DNA from: Pseudomonadota bacterium
Lineage (GTDB): Bacteria; Pseudomonadota; Gammaproteobacteria; Burkholderiales; Burkholderiaceae_C
DNA length: 64,000 nt
Direction of reading: 5' to 3'
Assembly: GCA_963205115.1 (NCBI GenBank)
Contig: CAUJHV010000034.1
Coordinates: forward strand, 1 to 64,000
Positions 1 to 10,728 of this stretch are shown piece after piece. The position numbers and the translations under genes were made by a program. The notes under the pieces are model-generated. The model saw only the letters and a list, made by a program, of their open reading frames with translations. It was not told the origin of the DNA and did not search any database. Positions within the stretch are counted from its first letter, which is position 1; every line of letters begins with the position of its first letter.

Positions 1-54
1 TGAGGGCCCGACGGCCCTGGGCCTTCAGCGTGGCCAGGACGCCTTCGATGCGGC

Positions 55-58
<4 letters not shown>
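1..58 (-). CDS. trpA: Tryptophan synthase alpha chain (5' end only)
   Basis: Only the first 19 codons lie in the window; the gene runs off the left edge. They read [19 protein letters not shown], the usual TrpA amino terminus in Burkholderiales. The ATG overlaps the trpB TGA in an ATGA arrangement, which suggests translational coupling of the two subunits. TrpA cleaves indole-3-glycerol phosphate to indole and glyceraldehyde 3-phosphate and channels indole to TrpB. The assignment rests on this short N-terminus plus the position directly after trpB. Confidence 0.85.
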
Positions 59-1320
<1,262 letters not shown>

Positions 1321-1327
1321 GTGTGTC

Positions 1328-2038
1328 TCAGGTGGGGTTCGAGGCCTCGCGCTGCGCGTCGGCAGCGCGGACGGCCTGGCAGAACCGGTGCATCAGCGCG
1401 GCATCCTTGATGCCCTTGGCGCTCTCGACACCGGAACTCACGTCAACGGCCCAGGGCCGGACGCGAAGGACCCCATCGGTCACGTTTGCAGGATTCAACC
1501 CACCAGACAAAACGACCGGAAGGGGCACGTCGGGTGGAATGGTTGACCAATCGAAAGCTCTCCCGCCACCGCCGTAGCCGTCGACATGCGCGTCGAGCAG
1601 CAAGGCCTGGGCGTCGTGGACTTGACCCGCAAAGTCTAACAAATCGAAACCGGCGGCCATCCGGGCCGCACGCAGGAAGGGGCGATGCGCCTGGCGGCAG
1701 CGCGCGGGTGTCTCGTCGCCGTGGAACTGCAGCAATGCCTGCGGCACCGCATCGAGCGCCTCGCGCCAATCCTCGTCGGTGGCGTTGACGAACAACAGCA
1801 CCGGCGTCACGAAGGGCGGCAGGCGCTTGGCGAGTTCGCCGGCACGCGCGGGCGTGACGGCACGTGGGCTCTTGGCGTAGAGGACAAAGCCGATGGCGTC
1901 CGCACCGGCGGCGACCGCCGCGTCGACGTCGCCCTCGCGCGTCAGGCCGCAGATCTTGATGCGTGTGCGCCGGCCGGCCGCGGGCGCAGAGGCGGTCTCA
2001 GCGCGCGCCGCCAGGGAGCCAGCCCAGGGCCGGGACAT
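1328..2038 (-). CDS. trpF: Phosphoribosylanthranilate isomerase
   Basis: A TIM-barrel isomerase that converts N-(5-phosphoribosyl)anthranilate to the carboxyphenylamino-deoxyribulose phosphate in tryptophan synthesis. The first strand carries [10 protein letters not shown] with the catalytic cysteine. FHGDE, the [13 protein letters not shown] segment and the phosphate-binding [10 protein letters not shown] follow, and the barrel ends at DVSSGVES. The start is uncertain. In-frame ATGs lie at 2062, 2050 and 2038, all inside the end of truA, and none has a clear ribosome site. I use 2038 because it gives the smallest overlap (41 bp). The first ~25 residues are low-complexity and unlike the barrel core. 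Coupling to truA translation is likely. Confidence 0.93.
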   Translation of the reverse strand: MSRPWAGSLAARAETASAPAAGRRTRIKICGLTREGDVDAAVAAGADAIGFVLYAKSPRAVTPARAGELAKRLPPFVTPVLLFVNATDEDWREALDAVPQALLQFHGDETPARCRQAHRPFLRAARMAAGFDLLDFAGQVHDAQALLLDAHVDGYGGGGRAFDWSTIPPDVPLPVVLSGGLNPANVTDGVLRVRPWAVDVSSGVESAKGIKDAALMHRFCQAVRAADAQREASNPT

Positions 2039-2834
2039 CGGTGGGGATTCCATGGACCGCATCGTAGTACGGCCCCACGAAATACAGCCCGTCGGGCGGG
2101 AACGTCGGCGCGGCGCGCTCGCGCGAGCGCGAGGCCAGCACCTCGGCCATCCAGCCCGGATCGCGCGCGCCGCTGCCCACCGCCACCAGGCAGCCCATGA
2201 TGTTGCGCACCATGTGGTGCAGGAAGGCGCTGGCCTCGAAGTCGAAGCGCCAGTACGCGCCGTGCCGCGTGATGTCCAGCGTGCGCAGCGTCTTGATGGG
2301 CGTGTGCGCCTGGCACTCGCTGGACCGGAAGGCGCTGAAGTCGTGCGTGCCGATCAGGCACTGCGCCGCGCGCGCCATGCGATCGGCGTCCAGCGTGCGG
2401 AAGACCCAGCCGCAGCGATGCGCCTCCAGCGCGGGCCGCACGGCCGATTCCAGCACCAGGAAGGCATAGCGCCGGCCCCGCGCGCCATTGCGGGCGTGGA
2501 AGTCACCACTCACCTCGCGGCACCACTGCACCGCGATGTCGGTGTCGAGGTAGCGGTTCGTGCCACGTACCCAGGAGAAGGCCTCGCGCGCGACGTCGGT
2601 ATCGAAGTGGACGACCTGGTTCAGCGCATGCACGCCGGCATCGGTTCGACCCGCGCAGGTCACGCGGATCGGCTGCGCGGCGAAGGTGCTCAGCGCCGCT
2701 TCGAGCCGGTCCTGCACGGTCTGCCCGCCGGTCTGCGATTGCCAGCCCAGATAGCGCCGCCCGTCGTAAGCCACGCCCAAAGCGACGCGGCGGCCCGAGG
2801 CCGCCGCAGCAGGTTCGTCCGGGCTCGTCTTCAA
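1998..2834 (-). CDS. truA: tRNA pseudouridine(38-40) synthase TruA
   Basis: 278 residues. TruA isomerises uridines 38-40 in the tRNA anticodon arm. The catalytic aspartate is D65 in the signature AGRTDAGVHA. The N-terminal VAYDGRRYLGWQSQ and C-terminal HHMVRNIMG motifs are typical of the family. A short poorly conserved tail follows the last domain. The start codon overlaps the fimV stop by 4 bp (ATGA), and the 3' end overlaps trpF, so truA is embedded in a fimV-truA-trpF-trpB-trpA string. The fimV-truA-trpF order is common in Burkholderiales. Confidence 0.97.
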   Translation of the reverse strand: MKTSPDEPAAAASGRRVALGVAYDGRRYLGWQSQTGGQTVQDRLEAALSTFAAQPIRVTCAGRTDAGVHALNQVVHFDTDVAREAFSWVRGTNRYLDTDIAVQWCREVSGDFHARNGARGRRYAFLVLESAVRPALEAHRCGWVFRTLDADRMARAAQCLIGTHDFSAFRSSECQAHTPIKTLRTLDITRHGAYWRFDFEASAFLHHMVRNIMGCLVAVGSGARDPGWMAEVLASRSRERAAPTFPPDGLYFVGPYYDAVHGIPTDVPALGWLPGGAR

Positions 2835-5731
2835 CCCAGGCTGTCGAGCATCGTCTGCGCCTTCTGCCGCAAGGCGCCGTCGGCTTGCGCCAACACTTCG
2901 TTGAGCAGGTCTCGAGCACCTTCGAGGTCGCCGATCTGGCGGAACTCATCGGCCAGGTCGAGCTTGCGCACCAGCGGATCGCCCTCGTCCTCGTACTTCG
3001 AGTCCGGCTCGTCCGGCAGTTCGAGATCGACAAAACCCGACGACCGCGCCAGCTGCGTGCTTTCGGCAGCCGGACGCACATTTTCGACCGTGCGCAACGG
3101 CGATGGCGACGGCTCGAGATCCAGCGACAGGTCGGACAGGTCGAATTCGAGGCCGTCGTTTTCCACCGGCTCGATGATCGGCAATCCGGGCTCGCGCGGG
3201 CCGGCCGGGCTGCGCGCCTCGGCAGCGGCGGCCATCGCGGCCACGGTCGTGGCCATGGTCGACGGCGTCAGTGGCATCGTGGCTTCCATGGACTGCGCCG
3301 AGGCATCCATCGCATCGAAGCTCAGGTCGATGTCCACATCCGCGCCGCTGGTGGCCTCGGGCGTGAGCGGCTTGGGTTCGTCGACCAGATCGTGGGCGGG
3401 GCCAAATGTCGACGGCGACGGCATCACCGACTGCGGCATCGTGCTGGCACCCAGCGGCTCGATGTAGGACTCGTCGTCCGGCGCCGAATCCGGGCGGCCG
3501 CCCGGCAGGTACAAGGAATTGTCCGGGTCGATGCCACGGCCCAGTTCCTGGGCCTTCTGCCAATCGGCACCTTCGCCGCGCGTCAGCGTGAAGAGCTGCG
3601 TGGCCAGCAATTCGAAGCCCTTGACGTCACGCCGCTTGGCATAGACCTCAAGCAGCTTCGTGCGCACCGCCAATCGGCTGGGGTCCGTGCGCATGGCCTC
3701 CTTGAGGATCTCCTCGGCCTGCAGGTCACGGCCGTAGGCCAGGTAGACATCCGCTTCGGCCACCGGATCGACATCGCCGATCGCATCGAGCTGGCTCAGC
3801 GAGTAATTCATGCCCGAGCCGGCCGTGGACGCGCCGCCCGAACCGTCGTTCGTATCCACGCGCTGGCCACCGCTGGCGCCGAAGAACGAATCCGGCTGGA
3901 GCCGGCTTTCCATGAACGAGGTCTCGCCAGCCGTCTTGCGGCCGCGCGAGCGCACGCGGTAGATGCCCACACCGGCCAGCACGGCCGCCAGCACGGCGCC
4001 GAAGGGCAGCACGTAAGGGCTGTCCATGATGCGGTCGATCAGGCCCGGCTCGGCTTCGTCGCCCGCCATGGCTGCGCCCGGCGCGCCAGCGGAGGCCGCG
4101 GCCATGGCTGCAGAGGCGGCCGGCTTCGGTGCCGTGGCGACGACCGCAGGTGCGGACGCTGCCGCATCTTGGATCTTCGGGGCCGAAGCGACAACGGCCG
4201 GCGTGGGTGCGGCGGCCACAGTGGTTGCGGCCGAGGCCGGCATGGCGGCGACTGATGCGGCCAGCGCCGGCGCCGAGGCGGCGGGCTTGCCCGGGGCGGC
4301 TGCTGCCACGGCAGTGGCCGGCGCCGATGCGGCGGTCGGCGCGACAGGCTTGTCGGGGACCGGCGGCGCGGTCACAGGCAGGGTCGGCGCAGCGACAGAC
4401 GGCTTGGCAGCCGCCGTGGCGGTCGCCGCGGGTGCCCTGCCGGCTTCCACAGCCGCGCCTTGAACCTTCTTCAGGTCGTCAAGGTTGCGCGCCAATTCGG
4501 CTACGCGGGTCGACGCGTCCTTGGTGGCCGCGTCCTTCGACACCTTCACCTCGGGTGCGCTGGCGGCGGCCTTGGCTGAGCCCGCGCTGAGCTTGAGCTT
4601 GTCTGGCGTTTGTGCCGCGGCCTGCTTGCGGTCGTCGACCGATGCCTGAATCTTGCCACCGGCCTGGCGCGAGGGCGCACCGGCCGGGGTCGTCACCGCG
4701 CTGGACGCCAGGCGGCGGCGGTAGGCGTTGAAGTCGGCGCTCTGGGCCTGGATCACCGATCGCGCCTCGCCTTGGGAGACCGCTTGCGATTCGGTCTCGG
4801 CGGGCACCTTCAGGATCGCACCGGCACGCAGCCGGTTCATGTTCTCGCTGGAGAAGGCCTCGGGATTCGAGCGGTACAGCGCCACCAGCATCTGGTCGAG
4901 CGACACGCCCGGGGGCTGCACGCGCTGCGCGATGCTGGTGAGTGTGTCGCCCGGGCGAACGCGGACCTGCGAAGCGGCGGCCGGCTTGGCTGCCGGCGCG
5001 GGCGCGCGCGCCGTGCGCGTGGCGCGTCCGGGCTCGCCGCCCTTGGCGCGGGTCATGCGTTGGGCGGCGCGCGGCGCGGGCGCAGCGGCCGGGGCCGGCG
5101 CGGGTGCGGCACGGGTGGGCTCCGCTTGCGCGGCAGGCGCAGGCGCAGGCGCGGGTGCGGGGGCCGGTGCAGCCACCGGTGCGGGCGCAGCGGCAGCGAC
5201 GGCAGGCGCCGGGGGCGCCGCGGGGGTTTCGACAGGGGCGCTGACCGCAGCGGCGGCAGCCGGCGCGGCCGCGACCACCGCGGCGGTGGGCGCGGGCGCA
5301 GGCGCCGAGGCCGAGCGCGGCGGATCCAGCAGCAGCGTGTATTCACGCACCAGCCGGCCGGTGGCCCAGTTCATTTCGAGGATCACGTCGACGAACGGCT
5401 CGGAAACCGTGCGGTCGCTCGTCACGCGCAGATAAGGGCGGCCGTCGGCGCGACGCGCCAGCGACACCCGCGCACCGGAGAGCGCCGGGTGGTATTCCAC
5501 CCCTGCGGCACGGTAGGTCTCCGGCGACGCGATGCGCACCTGCAGGGACGAAGCTTCTTCGGGCGCCAGGCTGGTGATGTCGATTTCGGCGCGCAGCGCT
5601 TCGCCCAGTGACGACTGGACCGCCAGGCGGCCGAGCCCCAAGGCGTGCGCCGGTCCGGCAGCCAGTGCGATCACGGCGGCCGACAGCGACGTCAACGCGA
5701 AGCGCGAAACCCTCAACGAACGATTTTTCAA
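2831..5731 (-). CDS. fimV: FimV/HubP-family pole-organising membrane protein
   Basis: 966 residues from a TTG at 5731. I prefer this start to an in-frame ATG at 5800 because TTG follows GGGGAG by 5 nt and opens directly on a signal peptide (LKNRSLRVS, then a hydrophobic segment, then AHA/LGLG). The mature N-terminus matches the FimV domain (LGRLAVQSSLGEALRAEIDI). An Ala/Pro-rich linker leads to a LysM peptidoglycan-binding domain (about 254-309). More Ala-rich linker, one membrane span (about 574-592) and an acidic cytoplasmic region with TPR-like segments follow. The conserved FimV C-terminal domain begins near 915 (DPLVRKLDLADEF). The family anchors type IV pilus and polar machinery. The domain order is complete; the polar role is by family. 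Confidence 0.93.
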   Translation of the reverse strand: MKNRSLRVSRFALTSLSAAVIALAAGPAHALGLGRLAVQSSLGEALRAEIDITSLAPEEASSLQVRIASPETYRAAGVEYHPALSGARVSLARRADGRPYLRVTSDRTVSEPFVDVILEMNWATGRLVREYTLLLDPPRSASAPAPAPTAAVVAAAPAAAAAVSAPVETPAAPPAPAVAAAAPAPVAAPAPAPAPAPAPAAQAEPTRAAPAPAPAAAPAPRAAQRMTRAKGGEPGRATRTARAPAPAAKPAAASQVRVRPGDTLTSIAQRVQPPGVSLDQMLVALYRSNPEAFSSENMNRLRAGAILKVPAETESQAVSQGEARSVIQAQSADFNAYRRRLASSAVTTPAGAPSRQAGGKIQASVDDRKQAAAQTPDKLKLSAGSAKAAASAPEVKVSKDAATKDASTRVAELARNLDDLKKVQGAAVEAGRAPAATATAAAKPSVAAPTLPVTAPPVPDKPVAPTAASAPATAVAAAAPGKPAASAPALAASVAAMPASAATTVAAAPTPAVVASAPKIQDAAASAPAVVATAPKPAASAAMAAASAGAPGAAMAGDEAEPGLIDRIMDSPYVLPFGAVLAAVLAGVGIYRVRSRGRKTAGETSFMESRLQPDSFFGASGGQRVDTNDGSGGASTAGSGMNYSLSQLDAIGDVDPVAEADVYLAYGRDLQAEEILKEAMRTDPSRLAVRTKLLEVYAKRRDVKGFELLATQLFTLTRGEGADWQKAQELGRGIDPDNSLYLPGGRPDSAPDDESYIEPLGASTMPQSVMPSPSTFGPAHDLVDEPKPLTPEATSGADVDIDLSFDAMDASAQSMEATMPLTPSTMATTVAAMAAAAEARSPAGPREPGLPIIEPVENDGLEFDLSDLSLDLEPSPSPLRTVENVRPAAESTQLARSSGFVDLELPDEPDSKYEDEGDPLVRKLDLADEFRQIGDLEGARDLLNEVLAQADGALRQKAQTMLDSLG

Positions 5732-5923
5732 GGCAACTCCCCGCAAGCCAGTGTCAGGCTGGCCCCAGCTCCGGCCATTGTCGGCCCCACAAACGCGCAC
5801 GCCTACTGATAAGGTAGGGGCGATCCCAGCGTACCACTCACAACAGAAGCAAGCATATAGGCATACAAGCTCAAGTAATACCTCATGTTTGCTATCGAAA
5901 AGCCCTGTTTCTGGCTCGCGGGG

Positions 5924-5952
5924 CCGAGCTGTTGCCTCTAGGCAACGCTCGG
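5924..5952. other. Strong hairpin between asd and fimV
   Basis: An inverted repeat pairs CCGAGC with GCTCGG and GTTGCC with GGCAAC around a TCTA loop, giving 12 base pairs with one bulged base. It lies 20 bp downstream of the asd stop in the 240-bp gap before fimV. No T-tract follows on the minus strand, so it is not a classic intrinsic terminator. It could be an RNA-stabilising 3' structure or a Rho-assisted stop. The rest of the gap (about 5820-5895) is unusually AT-rich for this genome and probably holds the fimV promoter. Confidence 0.45.
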
Positions 5953-5971
5953 AGCCTCTGTCGGGGAGATT

Positions 5972-7099
5972 TCAGGCATCCAGCAGGATGCGCAGCATGC
6001 GGCGCAGCGGTTCGGCCGCACCCCACAGCAATTGGTCGCCGATCGTGAAAGCGCCCAGGTAGTCCGGCCCCATCGCCAGCTTGCGCAGACGGCCCACGGG
6101 AATCGTCATCGTGCCGGTCACGGCCACCGGTGTGAGGTCGCGCACCGTCGCTTCGCGCGTATTCGGCACCACCTTCACCCACGCGTTGTCGGCGGCGATC
6201 AGGGCCTCGACATCCGCCAGCGGCACGTCCTTGCGCAGCTTGAAAGTCAGGGCCTGGCTGTGGCAGCGCATCGCGCCCACACGCACGCAGAAACCGTCGA
6301 CCGGCACCGCGGCGGAGCCGAAGCCTTCGCCCTGGCCGAGGATCTTGTTGGTCTCGGCCATGCCCTTCCACTCTTCTCTGGAAACGCCGTTGCCCAGGTC
6401 CTTGTCGATCCAGGGGATCAGCGAACCGCCCAGCGGCACGCCGAAATTGGCCACCTCGTCACCGGCCAATGCACGCTGCTTGGCGATGACCTTGCGGTCG
6501 ATCTCGAGAATCGCGCTCTTGGGGTCGGCCAACAGATCGCGCACCTCGGCGTTGAGCGTGCCGTACTGCGTGAGCAGCTCGCGCATGTGCTGCGCGCCGC
6601 CGCCGCTGGCGGCCTGGTAGGTCTGCGTGCTCATCCACTCGACCAGACCGGCCTTGTAGAGCGCGCCAACGCCCATCAACATGCAGCTGACGGTGCAATT
6701 GCCGCCGATCCAGTTCTTGCCGCCCTTGGCCAGCGCATTCTTGATGACCGGCAGATTGACGGGGTCCAGGATGATGACCGCGTCGTCCTTCATGCGCAGC
6801 GTGGAGGCCGCGTCGATCCAGTGGCCCTTCCAGCCGGCTGCACGCCGCTTCGGGAAGACCTCGGTCGTGTAGTCGCCGCCCTGGCAGGTGATGACGATGT
6901 CGCAGCGCTTGAGCGCCTCGATGTCGTGCGCGTCCTTCAGCGTCTTCTCGTTCTTGGCCATCGCCGGGGCAGCGCCGCCGGCGTTGGAGGTGGAGAAGAA
7001 CACCGGCTCGATGAGCGCGAAGTCGTTCTCGGCCTGCATGCGCTCCAACAATACGGAGCCGACCATGCCGCGCCAGCCGACCAATCCTACGAGTGCCAT
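5972..7099 (-). CDS. asd: Aspartate-semialdehyde dehydrogenase
   Basis: 375 residues from the ATG at 7099, where [14 protein letters not shown] gives the conserved NADP-binding start. The open frame extends upstream to 7249, but those 50 codons are not family-like. The enzyme reduces beta-aspartyl phosphate to aspartate semialdehyde, the branch point for lysine/diaminopimelate, methionine and threonine. The nucleophilic cysteine is in [10 protein letters not shown], and the substrate-binding HMREL and [14 protein letters not shown] motifs are present. This is the Gram-negative class. It follows leuB by about 97 bp on the same strand and precedes fimV, a common arrangement in Burkholderiales. 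Confidence 0.97.
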   Translation of the reverse strand: MALVGLVGWRGMVGSVLLERMQAENDFALIEPVFFSTSNAGGAAPAMAKNEKTLKDAHDIEALKRCDIVITCQGGDYTTEVFPKRRAAGWKGHWIDAASTLRMKDDAVIILDPVNLPVIKNALAKGGKNWIGGNCTVSCMLMGVGALYKAGLVEWMSTQTYQAASGGGAQHMRELLTQYGTLNAEVRDLLADPKSAILEIDRKVIAKQRALAGDEVANFGVPLGGSLIPWIDKDLGNGVSREEWKGMAETNKILGQGEGFGSAAVPVDGFCVRVGAMRCHSQALTFKLRKDVPLADVEALIAADNAWVKVVPNTREATVRDLTPVAVTGTMTIPVGRLRKLAMGPDYLGAFTIGDQLLWGAAEPLRRMLRILLDA

Positions 7100-7196
7100 T
7101 TCAGTTTCGCCTTTCCGTTTCTGGAATCCGGACCCCGGTTTGCCCCCCGGCTCGTATCGCCGGGGTCCTGGGTAGGGGCGAGACGATCCGAGAGCG

Positions 7197-8291
7197 CTAG
7201 CTCTTGGTGGTAATCGTTTTGCCGGTGATGGCGGCGACGACCGCATCACCCATCTCGCGCGTGCCCACGCGCTGCGTGCCTTCGCTCCAGATGTCGCCCG
7301 TGCGCAGGCCGGCGGACAGCACGGCCTTGACCGCCGACTCGATACGGTCGGCAGCCTGCGGCTGGTTGAGGGAGAAGCGGAGCATCATGGCAGCGGACAG
7401 GATTGTAGCCAAAGGGTTTGCAATTCCCTTACCTGCAATGTCCGGGGCGCTGCCGTGGCTGGGCTCGTACAGGCCCTTGTTCGACTTGTCCAGGCTGGCC
7501 GAGGGCAACATGCCGATCGAGCCGGTGAGCATCGCGGCCTCGTCCGACAGGATGTCGCCGAACATGTTGCCGGTGACCACCACGTCGAAGGCCTTGGGCG
7601 CCTTGACAAGCTGCATCGCCGCGTTGTCCACGTACATGTGGTCCAGCGCCACGTCCGGATACTGCGCGTGCACCTCGATGACCACGTCCTTCCAGAACTG
7701 GAAGGTCTCCAGCACGTTGGCCTTGTCGACGCTGGTGACCTTCTTGTTGCGCTTGCGTGCGGCCTGGAAGGCCACGTGCGCGATGCGCTCGATCTCCGGG
7801 CGGCTGTAGCGCATGGTGTCGAAGGCTTCTTCGGCGCCGGGGAAGTGGCCGTCGACGGCCGTGCGGCGGCCGCGCGGCTGGCCGAAATAGATGTCGCCGG
7901 TGAGCTCGCGGATGATCAGGATGTCCAGACCCGCGACCAGTTCGGGCTTCAGGCTGGAGGCATGCGTGAGCTGCTCGTAGCAGATCGCCGGGCGGAAATT
8001 GGCAAACAGCCCCAGGTGCTTGCGCAGGCCCAGGATGGCCTGCTCGGGGCGGTACTGGCGCTCGAGCTTGTCGTACTTCCAGTCGCCCACGGCGCCGAAG
8101 AGGATGGCATCGGCCGACTTCGCCAGGTTCAGCGTGGATTCGGGCAGCGGATGGCCGTGCGCCTCGTAGGCGGCGCCGCCGACCAGCGCGGTCTCGGTCT
8201 CGAAGGTCAGGTCGAGGACGTTCAAAACCTTCACGGCCTCGGCCATGATCTCGGTGCCGATGCCGTCACCCGGCAGGATCGCGATCTTCAT
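7197..8291 (-). CDS. leuB: 3-isopropylmalate dehydrogenase
   Basis: 364 residues. This NAD-dependent oxidative decarboxylase makes 2-oxoisocaproate, the third step of leucine synthesis. It starts with [16 protein letters not shown], the family nucleotide/substrate motif. It also has the substrate-discriminating arginines in [15 protein letters not shown], the [14 protein letters not shown] block and the C-terminal [14 protein letters not shown] signature. It follows leuD by 25 bp and is last in the leuC-entericidin-leuD-leuB run before asd. It ends in TAG, which shows that amber codons are ordinary stops in this genome; that matters for the broken mutase gene at 20902-23082. Confidence 0.98.
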   Translation of the reverse strand: MKIAILPGDGIGTEIMAEAVKVLNVLDLTFETETALVGGAAYEAHGHPLPESTLNLAKSADAILFGAVGDWKYDKLERQYRPEQAILGLRKHLGLFANFRPAICYEQLTHASSLKPELVAGLDILIIRELTGDIYFGQPRGRRTAVDGHFPGAEEAFDTMRYSRPEIERIAHVAFQAARKRNKKVTSVDKANVLETFQFWKDVVIEVHAQYPDVALDHMYVDNAAMQLVKAPKAFDVVVTGNMFGDILSDEAAMLTGSIGMLPSASLDKSNKGLYEPSHGSAPDIAGKGIANPLATILSAAMMLRFSLNQPQAADRIESAVKAVLSAGLRTGDIWSEGTQRVGTREMGDAVVAAITGKTITTKS

Positions 8292-8316
8292 TGCGTGGTG
8301 CTTCTGGAAAGGGAAT

Positions 8317-8967
8317 TCAGGCGAGGTTGCGGTGCGCCAGCCAAGGCATCTTGGCCAGGCGCTCGGCCTCGAAGGCGCGGATCTTGTCGGCGTGGCGCAG
8401 CGTCAGGCCGATGTCGTCGAAGCCGTTGACCAAGCAGTACTTGCGGAAGGGCTGCACGTCGAAGGGCAGCTCCACGCCGTCGGGCTTGACGATGACCTGA
8501 CGCGGCAGGTCCACCGTCAGTGAGTAGCCCGGAAAGGCCGCCACCTCGTCGAACAGCTGCGCCACCTGGGACTCTGGCAGCACGATGGGCAGCAGGCCGT
8601 TCTTGAAGCAGTTGTTGAAGAAGATGTCGGCGTAGCTCGGCGCGATCAGCGAACGGAAGCCGTACTGCTCCAGCGCCCAGGGCGCGTGCTCGCGGCTGGA
8701 TCCGCAGCCGAAATTGCGCCGCGCCAGCAGCACCGAAGCGCCGCGGTAGCGCGGCTGGTTCAGCACGAAATCCGGGTTGGGCTTGCGCGTGGACAGGTCC
8801 TGGCCGGGCTCGCCCTTGTCCAGATAGCGCCACTCGTCGAAGAGGTTCGGGCCGAAGCCGCCACGGGCGATCGACTTCAGGAACTGCTTGGGGATGATCG
8901 CGTCGGTGTCGACGTTCTCGCGATCCATCGGGGCGACGAGCCCCTGGTGAACGGTAAAAGCTTGCAT
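8317..8967 (-). CDS. leuD: 3-isopropylmalate dehydratase small subunit
   Basis: 216 residues, the usual length. LeuD is the swivel-domain subunit of the LeuCD isopropylmalate isomerase. It carries [13 protein letters not shown] near the N-terminus and the substrate-binding loop [15 protein letters not shown], both family hallmarks. The C-terminal [17 protein letters not shown] is typical. It is separated from leuC by a small lipoprotein gene, with only 7 bp between that gene's stop and the leuD ATG, so co-transcription is likely. Confidence 0.97.
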   Translation of the reverse strand: MQAFTVHQGLVAPMDRENVDTDAIIPKQFLKSIARGGFGPNLFDEWRYLDKGEPGQDLSTRKPNPDFVLNQPRYRGASVLLARRNFGCGSSREHAPWALEQYGFRSLIAPSYADIFFNNCFKNGLLPIVLPESQVAQLFDEVAAFPGYSLTVDLPRQVIVKPDGVELPFDVQPFRKYCLVNGFDDIGLTLRHADKIRAFEAERLAKMPWLAHRNLA

Positions 8968-8974
8968 GCAGAAC

Positions 8975-9112
8975 CTACTTGGTCTTCTTGGCGGCTTCTT
9001 CGATCTTGTCGCCGGCTTTCGAGATGTCCTTGCCCATGCCTTCGATGGTGTTGCAGGCCTGCAGGGCCAGCGTGACGGTCAGGGCGGCGAACAGGGCGAA
9101 CAGGTGCTTCAT
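8975..9112 (-). CDS. Entericidin A/B-family small lipoprotein
   Basis: A 45-residue protein that starts [20 protein letters not shown]. That is a short basic N-terminus, a hydrophobic core and an LQAC lipobox with cleavage before Cys20. The mature part ([20 protein letters not shown]) matches the entericidin family, small cell-envelope lipoproteins linked to toxin/antidote pairs in enterics. The gene sits between leuC (50 bp upstream) and leuD (7 bp downstream) on the same strand, so it is read as part of the leucine operon. The family call is from the lipobox plus the NTxxGxGxDI pattern. Its function here is unknown, and only one entericidin-like gene is present. Confidence 0.9.
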   Translation of the reverse strand: MKHLFALFAALTVTLALQACNTIEGMGKDISKAGDKIEEAAKKTK

Positions 9113-9162
9113 GGTGTGGTCTCCGTCAGGGTCCGACGATGAAGGTTGGCTAACGAACAGGA

Positions 9163-10587
9163 TCAGGCGAGGCGGCGCACGTCGACGAAGTGGCCGTTCA
9201 GTGCGGCGGCGGCGGCCATGGCCGGGCTCACCAGGTGCGTGCGGCCGCCATTGCCCTGACGACCCTCGAAGTTGCGGTTGCTGGTGGAGGCGCAGCGCTC
9301 GCCGGGCTCGAGCCGGTCGGCATTCATCGCCAGGCACATGCTGCAGCCGGGCTCGCGCCACTCGAAGCCAGCGGCCTTGAAGACCTCGTGCAGGCCTTCG
9401 CGTTCGGCCTGCGCCTTCACCAGGCCGGAGCCGGGCACGACCATCGCGACCTTGACGTTGGGCGCCACACGGCCGCCGGCCTTGCGCACGACGGCCGCGG
9501 CCTCGCGCAGGTCCTCGATACGGCTGTTGGTGCAGGAGCCGATGAAGACCTTGTCGATCACGATGTCGGCGATCGCCTTGTTGGGCTGCAGGCCCATGTA
9601 GGTCAGCGCGCGCTCGATGGCGCCGCGCTTGACGGCGTCCTTCTCCTTGTCGGGATCGGGCACGCGGTCCTCGATGGACAGCACCATTTCCGGCGAGGTG
9701 CCCCAGGTGACCTGCGGGCGGATCTGCGCGGCGTCGAGTTCGACGATGGCATCGAAGACGGCGGCCGGGTCGCTGTGCAGCGAACGCCACTGCGCCACGG
9801 CGTGGTCCCAGGACACGCCCGTCGGTGCGAAGGGACGTCCCTTGACGTAATCGATGGTCTTGTCGTCCACGGCCACCAGGCCGGCACGTGCGCCGGCTTC
9901 GATGGCCATGTTGCACACCGTCATGCGGCCTTCGACAGTGAGGGCGCGGATCGCCGAGCCGCCGAATTCGATGGTGTAGCCCGTGCCGCCGGCCGTGCCG
10001 ATCTTGCCGATGATGGCCAGCACCAGGTCCTTGGCGGTGACGCCGCGCTGCAGCGCGCCGTCCACCTTCACGAGCATGTTCTTGGCCTTCTTGGCCAGCA
10101 GCGTCTGCGTGGCCAGCACATGCTCGACCTCGCTGGTGCCGATGCCGTGCGCCAGCGCACCGAAGGCACCGTGCGTGCTGGTGTGCGAGTCGCCGCAGAC
10201 CACGGTCATGCCCGGCAGCGTGGCGCCCTGCTCCGGGCCGATCACGTGCACGATGCCCTGGCGCTTGTCCAGGAACGGGAAATAGGCCGCGGCGCCGACC
10301 GACTGGATGTTGGCGTCCAGCGTCGTGACCTGCAGCTTGCTGATCGGGTCGGTGATGCCGTCGTAGCCGCGCTCCCAGCCGGTCGTGGGTGTGTTGTGGT
10401 CGGCGGTCGCGACGATGGAACTCGTGCGCCAGACCGGACGCCCGGCCAGACGAAGGCCCTCGAAGGCTTGCGGGCTGGTCACCTCGTGCACCAGGTGGCG
10501 ATCGATGTACAGCACGGCCGTGCCGTCTTCTTCGGTGTGGACGACGTGGTCGTCCCAGAGCTTGTCGTAGAGGGTGCGTGCGGTCAT
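9163..10587 (-). CDS. leuC: 3-isopropylmalate dehydratase large subunit
   Basis: 474 residues from the ATG at 10587 ([16 protein letters not shown]). The open frame runs further upstream without family similarity. LeuC carries the [4Fe-4S] cluster that isomerises 2- to 3-isopropylmalate with LeuD. Cluster cysteines are in [13 protein letters not shown] and in [27 protein letters not shown] and the C-terminal [18 protein letters not shown] are further signatures. It is the first leu gene here. A terminator for the preceding DUF481 gene lies at 10634-10663, so the leu promoter should fall in the short gap above 10587. Confidence 0.98.
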   Translation of the reverse strand: MTARTLYDKLWDDHVVHTEEDGTAVLYIDRHLVHEVTSPQAFEGLRLAGRPVWRTSSIVATADHNTPTTGWERGYDGITDPISKLQVTTLDANIQSVGAAAYFPFLDKRQGIVHVIGPEQGATLPGMTVVCGDSHTSTHGAFGALAHGIGTSEVEHVLATQTLLAKKAKNMLVKVDGALQRGVTAKDLVLAIIGKIGTAGGTGYTIEFGGSAIRALTVEGRMTVCNMAIEAGARAGLVAVDDKTIDYVKGRPFAPTGVSWDHAVAQWRSLHSDPAAVFDAIVELDAAQIRPQVTWGTSPEMVLSIEDRVPDPDKEKDAVKRGAIERALTYMGLQPNKAIADIVIDKVFIGSCTNSRIEDLREAAAVVRKAGGRVAPNVKVAMVVPGSGLVKAQAEREGLHEVFKAAGFEWREPGCSMCLAMNADRLEPGERCASTSNRNFEGRQGNGGRTHLVSPAMAAAAALNGHFVDVRRLA

Positions 10588-10633
10588 GTTCTCGCCGGGG
10601 TCTGTCCTTGCGAACCCGCTATTGTCGTTCAGG

Positions 10634-10663
10634 AACAAAAAGGGCCCGGAAGTCCGGGCCCTT
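10634..10663 (-). terminator. Intrinsic terminator of the DUF481 gene
   Basis: AAGGGCCCGGA and TCCGGGCCCTT pair perfectly (11 bp, 2-nt spacer, so the innermost pairs open). On the minus strand the stem is followed by TTTTGTTC. It lies about 65 bp after the stop of the outer-membrane protein gene and just before leuC, insulating the two. Confidence 0.85.
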
Positions 10664-10728
10664 GGGCGAGATGCGGTGTCGGGATCGACCCGCATCGGCG
10701 GGCCGGCAGCGCCGGCCCGTGGCGTGCA

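Noticed and set aside
4040..5320. Repeat array or CRISPR in the fimV region
   Set aside because: The periodicity comes from Ala/Pro codons in the linker segments of FimV; there are no equal-length spacers.
7145..7165. CCCCGG/CCGGGG hairpin between leuB and asd as a terminator
   Set aside because: Only six pairs and no T-tract on the minus strand; GC-rich chance pairing is as likely.
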